From Lachnoclostridium edouardi (GTDB lineage: Bacteria > Bacillota > Clostridia > Lachnospirales > Lachnospiraceae): 64,000 bases of DNA. A program made the translations under genes and the position numbers. The DNA is taken from contig NZ_OESQ01000001.1 in the NCBI RefSeq assembly GCF_900240245.1, positions 2,288,501 through 2,352,500 of the forward strand, read 5' to 3'. The notes beneath the pieces were generated by a model that was not told the DNA's origin, ran no database searches, and worked only from the letters and a program-made list of their open reading frames with translations. Position 1 is the first letter of the stretch. Each line of letters begins with the position of its first letter. This document shows, piece after piece, positions 1 to 8,400 of the stretch.

Positions 1-28
1 TAACAATAAAAAAAGGGAAGTGAATGGA

Positions 29-532
29 ATGAATGATCAGCTGACAAAAAGCGATATTAAAAAAATTCAGGAAGAAATTGATTACAGAAAGCTGGTAGTG
101 AGAAAGGAGGCTATTGAGGCTGTAAAGGAGGCCAGAGCCCAGGGAGACCTAAGTGAGAATTTTGAATACTATGCAGCTAAAAAAGATAAAAATAAAAATG
201 AAAGCCGGATACGGTATTTAGAAAGAATGATAAAAACAGCTCATATTATTACAGATGAGTCTAAAGAGGACGAGGTAGGGCTGAATAATAAAGTAACAGT
301 TTATTTTGAGGATGATGATGAAACTGAAACATATAAAATTGTGACTACAGTAAGAGGGAATTCTCTGGACGGCCGCATCAGCAATGAATCTCCCCTGGGG
401 AAAGCTATTATGGGACATAAAATTGGAGAGCGGGTAAAGGTTAAAACAAATGGAGATGCAGGTTATTATGTAGTAATTAAAGAAATAGAAAAAACAGGGG
501 AGGAAGATTCTGACAAATTAAGAAGTTTCTAA
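29..532 (+). CDS. greA: GreA/GreB-family transcription elongation factor
   Basis: A 167-residue protein with the GreA layout: an N-terminal antiparallel coiled coil (about residues 1-75, including the conserved ARAQGDLSENFEY segment at the tip) and a C-terminal FKBP-like domain ending in a GHKIGERV-type stretch. Gre factors enter the RNA polymerase secondary channel and stimulate cleavage of backtracked RNA. I chose ATG at 29 because AAAAGGGA at 12-19 is well spaced for it; an in-frame GTG at 20 lies too close. The length is normal for the family. GreA fits better than GreB from the motif, but a second greA paralogue elsewhere cannot be excluded. Confidence 0.85.
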   Translation: MNDQLTKSDIKKIQEEIDYRKLVVRKEAIEAVKEARAQGDLSENFEYYAAKKDKNKNESRIRYLERMIKTAHIITDESKEDEVGLNNKVTVYFEDDDETETYKIVTTVRGNSLDGRISNESPLGKAIMGHKIGERVKVKTNGDAGYYVVIKEIEKTGEEDSDKLRSF

Positions 533-657
533 ATTTTTATATTTATTCATACTTATTTAATGAAAACATAAGGGAATTTTTCGTGCCTTTTTTTCCTGGT
601 TGTGTTATCATAAGCCTTGTCCCTAGAGTGATTGACATAATAAAGGAGGAAAAAATT

Positions 658-1209
658 ATGAAAAAGAGAAATTATGTGATCGCAGCAGCAAGTGCACTGG
701 CTTTAGCCTTAACAGCATGTGGAGGCGGAGCAAAAGATGAGACTATAGCAGCTACAGAGACTTCTGTGGAAGCTACTGATGCAGTTAATGCAGATGATAA
801 TACAGCCGAGGCGGAGGGCGACGTGACAGAGGAAGCTAAGGAAGAAGAATCTGACACAGCAGAAAGCTCTGAAGAAGCTGAAGTAAAAGAGACTCCACAG
901 GAGTTTGCCGACCTGGTAGCTGATGCAGTTATGAATAAAGACCTGAAGGATTTAGCAGACATGGTTACTTACCCTGTTTATGTAGCAAGCGTAAAGGACA
1001 ATGAGGGCGTTGTAGCTGATAAAGAAGCATTCCTTGCATTAGACAAAGACTCTTTATTTACAGAGGAGTTTTCTGACGCAGTGACAGCCTTTGATACTAC
1101 AACATTAGAAGAGGTTGAGGCAGGATATGTAATGGGAAGCGATGGAAAGAACATTACATTTAAGGCAGATGACAATGGTAAATTAGGAATCACCGGAATC
1201 AACAACTAA
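658..1209 (+). CDS. acidic secreted lipoprotein, unknown function
   Basis: A 183-residue protein with a type II signal peptide: charged MKKR start, an Ala/Leu core and lipobox LTAC with Cys21. Residues 25-80 are a low-complexity Glu/Asp/Thr/Ala linker, followed by a compact domain of about 100 residues starting near QEFADLVADAV that resembles small extracytoplasmic domains (NTF2-like or DUF4878-type is possible, unproven). ATG 658 is preceded by AAAGGAGG at 642-649. It probably sits tethered to the outer membrane face. Function cannot be assigned; the neighbouring genes give no clue. Confidence 0.75.
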   Translation: MKKRNYVIAAASALALALTACGGGAKDETIAATETSVEATDAVNADDNTAEAEGDVTEEAKEEESDTAESSEEAEVKETPQEFADLVADAVMNKDLKDLADMVTYPVYVASVKDNEGVVADKEAFLALDKDSLFTEEFSDAVTAFDTTTLEEVEAGYVMGSDGKNITFKADDNGKLGITGINN

Positions 1210-1257
1210 TCCTTGTACTGAATTGTTCTAAGGTTAAATTTATGTGCAGTCCTCAAA

Positions 1258-1320
1258 GCGGGGGATGACCCCCTGCGATGAGATATAGCCGTCCTTAACA
1301 GGGCGGCTTTCTTTGTGTTT
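1258..1320 (+). terminator. tandem hairpins ending in a terminator
   Basis: Two stem-loops stand in series. Positions 1258-1264 pair with 1270-1276 (G-rich stem, loop ATGAC). GCCGTCC at 1288-1294 pairs with GGGCGGC at 1301-1307 around a 6-nt loop, followed by a T-rich tail. The second hairpin is a good intrinsic terminator for the lipoprotein gene. The first hairpin is more than a terminator needs, so a small structured RNA is possible. Confidence 0.6.
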
Positions 1321-1430
1321 ATAAGAAGATATAACACTAGTAAAATATATACGGCAGATTTTACTAAATGTGCCTTGGCAAATAAATGGGGGCACATTAT
1401 AATAAATGAAAAAAGATAGGAGATTCTTTA

Positions 1431-2078
1431 ATGAGTGAAATAATCAATATTAGAAATGAACAGAAATCAGATTACGAAAAAGTAGAAAAAATTACAAGGG
1501 ATGCTTTTTATAATCTTTATGTGCCAGGCTGCACAGAACATTATCTGGTTCACATTATGCGGGAACACCAGGATTTTATTCAGGAACTAGATTTTGTTTT
1601 GGAGCTGAACGGCGAAGTAATAGGAAATATTATGTACACAAAAGCAAGACTGGTAGATGAAGACGGGGGAGAGAAGGAAATCCTTACCTTTGGCCCTATC
1701 TGCGTTATGCCTGAATATCAAAGAATGGGTTATGGGAAAATGCTTATTGAGCATTCTTTTACTCATGCAGTAAATCTGGGCTATGATACAGTTGTTATTT
1801 TTGGAAGTCCAGTAAACTATGTAGGCCGTGGCTTTAAAAGTTGCAAAAAATATAATATTTGTATAGAAAATGGAAAATACCCGTCAGCAATGATGGTAAA
1901 AGAACTGCTTCCAGGGGCTTTAGGCGGGAAAAAATGGGTGTATTATGACAGTCCAGTTATGGCCGTCAGTGAAAAAGAAGCGCAGAAATATGATGATGCA
2001 TTAGAAAAGAAGGAAAAGGAATACAGGCCCAGCCAGGATGAGTTTTATATTATGAGCCATTCCTTTATTGAAGACTAA
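1431..2078 (+). CDS. GNAT family N-acetyltransferase
   Basis: A 215-residue GNAT protein. The fold's acetyl-CoA signature is visible as PEYQRMGYGKMLIEH near residues 94-108 (the Q/RxxGxG/A loop), preceded by the FGPICVMP strand. It is longer than a minimal GNAT and has a C-terminal extension ending in DEFYIMSHSFIED, as in YhbS-like predicted acetyltransferases. It would transfer an acetyl group from acetyl-CoA to a small amine; the substrate is unknown. It is a single gene with its own SD (GATAGGAG) and no operon partner. Confidence 0.8.
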   Translation: MSEIINIRNEQKSDYEKVEKITRDAFYNLYVPGCTEHYLVHIMREHQDFIQELDFVLELNGEVIGNIMYTKARLVDEDGGEKEILTFGPICVMPEYQRMGYGKMLIEHSFTHAVNLGYDTVVIFGSPVNYVGRGFKSCKKYNICIENGKYPSAMMVKELLPGALGGKKWVYYDSPVMAVSEKEAQKYDDALEKKEKEYRPSQDEFYIMSHSFIED

Positions 2079-2281
2079 AAAGCCGCGGCTGCTGCATTTT
2101 TTCTAAATCTGAATCAAGTTCACTGTTAAAACGATTCTTTATAAAGCTGGCAGTAAAGCTGGCAGGATTGCCGCCAAAACTACACTATATGGCGGAAAGA
2201 AGATGGATATGCTATACTCTGCTTATAACAGGATTTATTGTGTGATTGGAGACGTGTAAAAGCGTAAGGGAGGGAGTATCA

Positions 2282-3091
2282 ATGCATGATAATATGGAAA
2301 TTGTCGATTCATCTGGAAGGCCCTTTAAAAGCAGAAAATTTAAAAAGTATATCCAGGATAATATTTGGAGCATTTTAGAAATCGGAATTGGTTTATGCAT
2401 TACATTGGGAACCTTAATAAATATTTACTCAACTGTAATATATTCCCAAAACAGCAGCAAATATTACGGCATTGATATGAGATATTTTAATGGCTCCCAG
2501 CCGTTTCACATTAAAATCATTTTTCTGGTAAGTATTATTCTTTTAATTCTATATCCCATTTTTTTAAATTACTTAAATTCAAAGGTAAAAAATAAAGTAT
2601 TCACATTCCTGTTATTTATAGTTTTAGTATGTGTTTTATGGATTCAGAATATTTTATTAACCAGCGGGATTATTCATTTAATAAAAAATAAGTGGTTAAT
2701 AAGTATATTAGACAATGATATTGGGGTTATTGTAATTCTCATTGCAGATGTAATATTGGCGTATTTTGTACTTCTGAGAGAGCACTTTAAAGGGCATAGG
2801 GCTTTTGCGAAAGCAGAAAAGATATTATTTGCAGCAGCACTGATAATTTATTTAGCCGATACTGGCACAGGAACATATTTAGGGCTAAACAGACAAGTAA
2901 GTGACAAAAAAGATTATGAGACCATAGATGATAATAAAGTAATAATCACCATTTATGATGATAAGTTTCTGATTATGAATTGTAATATACAAGACAACAA
3001 GTTATATATTGAGAAGGGACAATATGAATTTAGAGAAATGACAGATATTCATATTAAATATGGACAGTACAGGGAAGTTTATTGCCAGTGA
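2282..3091 (+). CDS. hypothetical integral membrane protein
   Basis: A 269-residue protein with a short hydrophilic N terminus and about five hydrophobic segments (near residues 25-50, 75-100, 110-135, 155-175 and 185-205), then a soluble C-terminal tail of about 60 residues with short beta-like stretches (KVIITIYDDKFLIMNC). ATG 2282 is preceded by the GGGAGGGAG stretch at about 2269-2277, which fixes the start. I do not recognise the family. It is AT-rich and lies at the edge of a decayed region, so it may belong to an older insertion. Confidence 0.6.
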   Translation: MHDNMEIVDSSGRPFKSRKFKKYIQDNIWSILEIGIGLCITLGTLINIYSTVIYSQNSSKYYGIDMRYFNGSQPFHIKIIFLVSIILLILYPIFLNYLNSKVKNKVFTFLLFIVLVCVLWIQNILLTSGIIHLIKNKWLISILDNDIGVIVILIADVILAYFVLLREHFKGHRAFAKAEKILFAAALIIYLADTGTGTYLGLNRQVSDKKDYETIDDNKVIITIYDDKFLIMNCNIQDNKLYIEKGQYEFREMTDIHIKYGQYREVYCQ

Positions 3092-3260
3092 AGCTTTACA
3101 AGGAAGGGGAAAGGGAGGTGGAGGGTGTATGAAAAATATTGATGAGTACATAGGTCCTGTTTTTCCTTTATCAGAAAGGACAATGCCTTGTGCCATGTAA
3201 ATGAGAGCAGGGGATTTGGACTTATAAAATGAACTTGCTGTTGACTAAGTTAAGTAATAT

Positions 3261-3545
3261 ACAGATTTTACTTATGAGATACTTTCTACAGAATGGAAGA
3301 AACTTGCACTGGAGAAGGATGAACTTAAAAATTCAAGGCAAAAGCAGAATTCTATGTACGCCAGTATTCAGGATAATATTGTTATCGCAAAGCTTAAAAC
3401 GAATAAGCCATTAACTGAAACGGATATGAAAAGTTTGGAACAGATCCTTTGAGAGAAAGTTGGTTCTAAAGATGATTATGAAAAGAATACTGTCAAAAGC
3501 TTTTAGGCGAGTTTGTGAGTGAGATCTTGGCCTTGATAGGATATG
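3261..3545 (+). pseudogene. remnant of type I restriction HsdR C terminus
   Basis: Reading from 3261 gives a stretch containing VIAKLKTNKPLTETDMKSLE, which matches the C-terminal domain of type I restriction subunit R (the form in which 'IAKLKTNKPLTE.DLKSLE.ILWE.VG' is conserved). The usual Trp codon is TGA at 3450-3452. After EKVGSKDDYEK the frame shifts, and the continuation EYCQKLLGEFVSEI is recovered in another frame. No 5' part, hsdM or hsdS is present. It is clearly dead and marks a former restriction locus. The family match is from memory of the motif. Confidence 0.65.
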
Positions 3546-3648
3546 TTTGATTTTGCACACTTTTTGAAATTAGATAACATTGAGCAATTCAATTAGAGCG
3601 AAATTTTTAAACAAAATTATTAATATATTTAGAAATAGGAGGATAGTA

Positions 3649-4568
3649 ATGTCAGAAAATAAGGTCAATAATATTCGAGAATTTGTTCAAAAAGTATGTC
3701 AGTGGAGTGAGACGCTCATTAGTAATGGCGCAGAAAAAAATGAAATTTTGCTGTTTAGAGGGCAGTGAAATGCTGAATTTGAACTGCTGCCGTCATTGGG
3801 GCGAAACCGTAAATTTGCTGGCGATATTTCAATCTTTAATGAAGAGCGCAATTTAATTGAAATGGTAAAGTTTAGAATGCCAGATATTTTTCATAATGCA
3901 TTACAGCCTTTGGAGTTATTAGCATTGTTGCAGCATCACGGGATTCCAACACGTTTATTAGATGTTACAGAGAATGCTTTAGTTGCGTTATACTTTGCAT
4001 GTTGTTCAGATGATGAAAAAGATGCGGAAGTCATAGCATTTAAAAATAATGAATTGGATGTAACAAACTATCCTGTTATCAATGCTATTGCTGATAGCTA
4101 CCGATTTGTGAGAGGCACAACTTATCCATTGAATCTTTTTTATAGCGCAGTACTCACACAACCCTATTTTCTTGAGCAGAAACAGGTGCAAGAAATTTGT
4201 AATGCAACAACAGAGATGGGCGGAGAGTGGATAGATGAGTGTTGTAAAAATTGTTTTTTGTTTATGCACCAACTAGAAATCTCCGGCAAAAAATGCAGTG
4301 TGGAAGATATATTCTTTTTCCAAATAAAATTGCACTGAATGGTTCGGCAGGCAGTCGATGTTTTGAAAAGGTTATTGAGCCGATTGCTAAAAACCATGAT
4401 GCTATTTGTGGGCGGGTTATTATCCCCAAAACGGCTAAAAATAAAATATTAGAGGAATTAAAATTGTTTGGAATTAGTCGGGAAATTTTATTTGCAGATA
4501 GCATTGATATTGTATGTCAGGAAATTACAAACACTTGCAGAAAAAAGATTAGAGGAGCTTCCACATAA
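3649..4568 (+). pseudogene. FRG-domain protein, broken by a stop and a frameshift
   Basis: The reading frame starts at ATG 3649 after an AGGAGG. It gives an FRG domain: LLFRGQ, then a TGA at 3766-3768 where a Trp or Ser is expected, then ELLPSLGRNRKF, HHGIPTRLLDVTENALVALY and, after a frame change near the T-run at 4252-4258, FFVYAPTRNLRQKMQCGRY through LEELKLFGISREILFAD. Both halves are otherwise collinear, so this is one gene of about 300 codons with two lesions. FRG proteins occur often in defence and toxin contexts; the biochemical role is uncertain. It lies outside IME 1. Confidence 0.75.
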
Positions 4569-4712
4569 AATAGCTGAGTAGTAACACACCTCGATTCTTA
4601 CTACAATTCACGCCTTAATTTGTTGTATTTTGCTTCTTTGGTGTCAAATTTAATAATTTTAAAGATATTTACATACTGGGAAAGATAGAGCATTCAAGGA
4701 GGAATTTTAAAT

Positions 4713-4763
4713 ATGATAAAAGTACTTTTCATCTGCCACGGCAGGATTTACTGTTCAGAATAA
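4713..4763 (+). pseudogene. severed 5' end of the LMW phosphatase gene (attL side)
   Basis: ATG 4713, preceded by CAAGGAGG at 4696-4703, opens MIKVLFICHG, the start of a low-molecular-weight phosphotyrosine phosphatase. After the att core the frame runs into IME 1 DNA and stops at 4761-4763 after 16 codons. This is the host's original translation start, now 26 kb from the rest of the gene at 30618. Confidence 0.8.
4731..4743. other. attL of the tandem IMEs (core ATCTGCCACGGCA)
   Basis: The 13-bp core ATCTGCCACGGCA recurs exactly at 20652-20664 and 30636-30648, each time within a phosphatase 5' end beginning with ATG. Sequence to the left is host-type; sequence to the right is the left end of IME 1. 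The core encodes part of the catalytic loop (CHG) of the phosphatase. Confidence 0.8.
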
Positions 4764-4823
4764 AAAGTCTCAAATCGTCTTAAATACTTCTATAAATACC
4801 AGTTCTTGTGTTCCATTCTCAAT

Positions 4824-4842
4824 TTTACCAACGATTTACCAA
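4824..4842 (+). repeat. arm-type repeat pair at IME 1 left end
   Basis: TTTACCAACGATTTACCAA contains two TTTACCAA copies 11 bp apart. Almost the same sequence (one extra G) lies at 20475-20494 near the right end of IME 1 and nowhere near IME 2's own ends. The placement about 90 bp inside the core fits integrase arm-binding sites (inference). Confidence 0.6.
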
Positions 4843-4896
4843 TATTTCTGGAGAGCCAGACTTGCAAAAAATAAGCCAGAATGAGGAAATTAAAAT

Positions 4897-5280
4897 ATGA
4901 GTAGATTGAAGGAATACATTTATGATGAAAAAAATGGACTGCATTACACCTTGAACGGAGATTATTACATACCAGATTTGAAGCTGTTGGAGGAACACCG
5001 CTCTATCGGAAAGTACGGACGGATGCACCAGGAATATTTAAGAGAAGCCCACCCAGACAGATTGAACACATTGATACTGACCGGAGAATTGTGGACATAT
5101 CTTGCAGACCTGAACGAACAGGCACAGGAACGGTTAGATACCATCATGGAGCAGATGAAAGATGCCGAGGGCGTGACCGAGGAATTGAAGCGCACCCGTC
5201 AAATGGAATGGGTGCAGCGTTGCAATAACATTCACAACCGGGCGAAAGAAATTGTTTTGCATGAGATGATTTATTTATAA
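4897..5280 (+). CDS. tnpV: TnpV family transposon-encoded protein
   Basis: A 127-residue protein matching the TnpV family of clostridial mobile elements: the N-terminal YHYTLNGDYYIPDL-like segment (here LHYTLNGDYYIPDL), RSIGKYGRMHQEYLREAHP, and a C terminus with NNIHNRAKEIVLHEMIYL. TnpV proteins are small accessory proteins of transposons of unknown biochemical role. It lies just inside attL, before the Avs-like gene, and may mark the module that carried that gene into the IME. Start ATG 4897 has only a weak SD (GAGGAAATTAAAAT). Confidence 0.85.
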   Translation: MSRLKEYIYDEKNGLHYTLNGDYYIPDLKLLEEHRSIGKYGRMHQEYLREAHPDRLNTLILTGELWTYLADLNEQAQERLDTIMEQMKDAEGVTEELKRTRQMEWVQRCNNIHNRAKEIVLHEMIYL

Positions 5281-5443
5281 CGGTATGCTAGAATAATTAT
5301 TATAAATTGTATTTTTGAAAATTATTGGTCGTGAGTCATTTTGCGATTCGACTTACTGTACGTTCATAAGGAAATGTACGATTTGCTGACAGGAGAAGAC
5401 TTAAAAAGTTGATTTATTTGTGTTGATATGAGGAGGTCATTAA

Positions 5444-8400
5444 ATGCAGAGCGCAATCCATGAAGGATATGAATATCAGGATTATTTTACGGTTTCAATA
5501 ATTCTACAACTGATGCTTCGTCAGATAGATGCGGAAATAATTATTGATCGTAAGGATTTCAGCGGAGATAAATTTGACGATCTAAAGGTGAAGACGCCTA
5601 ATAGTACCACTGAATTTCAGATTAAGTATTCTGATGATGAAACCTCCCACAAACTTACTAAAGATGACTTTGCAAATGGCAATGGACATGGTACTGCGTT
5701 AAGTGATCTTTTCGTTTCTTGGAAAACGAGAAAAGAATCTAAAAATAATACTCAGATAAAGTTGTGCCTTGCATGGCACAGGCCTACTGATGATGATCCG
5801 ATTGTAGAGTTCTTGAAACCTATTGAAGAACAGACACTGCCTTTTTCTATGGCTGCATATTCGTTTGATGGCGAGGCGTTTTGGCCAGTAGATAATCCAC
5901 CTCCAAAAACGTGGAGAAAGTTTAATTCAGCGATTAAGTCAGGGATTATCGATAGAGAAGACTTTTTATTATTCTGCAATGAACTTACGATTGTTTTGGA
6001 AATGCCTAAAGCAAGTCTGGATTTGAAAAAACCTGGTGGTATAGAAAATGTAATTATTCGGCAAGCTGAGAAGCTGGGCGTAGGAATTTATCCAAATGAT
6101 AGTCTAAATTTAGAAGAAGTTATTTATAAGCTTGCTACAGAAGTGAAGCATTCCAGAGCGATGGGGAATAGACTCTATACCAATACATTAATGGGGCGCC
6201 TTGGATTTATAATGGATTATGGGAAATTTGATCAAAGATTTCCAGTGGATTCGGCACATAAAGTTATACTTTATGATGAGATTGAAAGGTTATATGGAAT
6301 AATTCGTGATTCAAAACGTGTCATTATTACTGGCAACCCTGGCTCTGGCAAGTCTTGGCTTGTTGATGAATTCATAGATAAACTTGAAAATGAAGACAGT
6401 AAAGTTATTCATTATAATTGTTTCCAGTCATTGCAGGACACAAATAGTCTTGAGAGAATACGTGTAACTTCCTTATATGGCAATCTGGTTTCACAGATTG
6501 TGGAGCAATGCCCAGAATTAGTTGAGCATAAGAATACAATCTTTGGAGCTGATAAAGCAGAGCTTGAAAATCTGCTTCGATTCATTGGAGAAGAATTCTA
6601 TTTAGTAGTAGATGGCCTTGATCATATCTCTAGGGAATATGATTTACATAAAGATCTTATTTCACATTCAGAAACCGAAATTATATCGGAACTGTTGGGG
6701 ATTCATTTTCCTGATAACTGTTATGTCATAATAGCATCACAGCCAATAGGCGTACTGGATAAATTTAAAGCCAATGGCTACTGTGTATTTGAAATTGAGC
6801 CATGGGGTATTAAGCAAGCGAAATCCTTGATGGCAACTTTTCAGATTATTGATGACATTATCAAAGAAGACGATAGCTCATCAATAAGTGAATATCTGCT
6901 TAAAAAATCTCAAGGGAATGCACTGTATCTTAGTTACATCTTGCGCCAGTTACGAAACTTAAATGTAGATAAAGAATTAATTGATGAAATACCCGATTAC
7001 GATATCAACTTATCTGAGTATTATTGCTATTTATATAAAAAGGTTCATAACAATCGCACAGTAAATGCACTTTGTGGGGCAGATTTCTATCTTAGCCTAG
7101 ATGATTTAATGGAGATCACCGGAGATGGAGAATATGTAGAATACGATATATCGGTGCTTCAACCATTATTAATTGAAAATGTTTTAAGTGGCGGCTTTTC
7201 AATTTATCATGAAAGTTTTCGCCGATTTGTGTTATCTTTATTAAGAGATAAAAAAGTTGATTTAGAGAGAAATGTTTATGGTATTCTTGCTGATTGGCTA
7301 CAGGAGAAACCTTTTTTTGAATTTGATAAGGCGTTTTATTATCTCACAGAACTCCTGTATAAGGTTAAGCGTGATGATGAGAATACAGCTTTGATTGAGA
7401 AAGAATTCGTTCTTAAATCAGTTTCAGAGGGGTATTCTCGAAAACGCATAAGAATGAATCTGAATTGTATTATTCGAAGCGCAGGTAGAACTAGAAATTT
7501 AGTTGCATTGGTAACAGCTGGTGAATTGTTGGCAATGCTCGATGATATGAACGAATTCGAAAGTACTGGTGAAGAATACTTCCAGGCAATATGCGATATA
7601 AAAGGCGCTTCTAAACTAAATCAATTAATGCAGATTGATGGAAAGCCAACTTTTGATAAGAATACAGGTCTGCTGGCATGTTATATTTCTTCGAAAGCTG
7701 GTATTACACCTTGGTGGGAATTATATTTAGATACAGATGCTAAACAGTATAAGATTGAGGATTTTAAATACTATTTTAGATATCATCTCGATAAGCAAGG
7801 GGTTAGTATTATTCCTAAGCTTATGGAATTAATAGAAAAAGAAAAGGATTCAATAAGAAATCAATGTATTGAGATTGCGTATGATGAGCTAGAGGGTTAC
7901 ATAGAATTTAATGAAATTGCTTCAATTGCGGAGAAGCAACAGCTGATTCATTGGAAAGACTATCTTTCATATATTGAAACTGGATATTATCCGCAAAGAG
8001 ATGTTTCCTTTGAAGTTGCTATTAGGAACTGGGAAAAAATTAAAAAACTGAAGATGCCAGGAGAAGAAGATGTCAGAAGTTTCAAAGAATTATTTTCGCA
8101 AATATACTATCTTTCTGAGCGGGGGGATAGAAAAGCTATAGAAGCAGTCGTTGCTGATTGTGGAAATATTAACTGGTTCTATAATTGGATAATTTACTCT
8201 GTCAAGATGGCAGAATTGTGTGCATCCACAGCACAAATGGATTCTAAATACATTTGTGAATCAGCGATTACTAATTTGAAACTACTGCTACAAGATACAG
8301 AGGTTTTTAAGGGTAAACCACGTACCTGCGATTTGTATTTTCTCCAGAATGAATTGACAAAATCATATGAACAGGCGGTAAAATTGATTTTTCAAAATGG

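Noticed and set aside
3129..3200. 23-codon peptide gene with a strong purine-rich leader
   Set aside because: A plausible SD is present, but the frame is short, ends just before the HsdR remnant and resembles no family. Treated as part of the decayed region.
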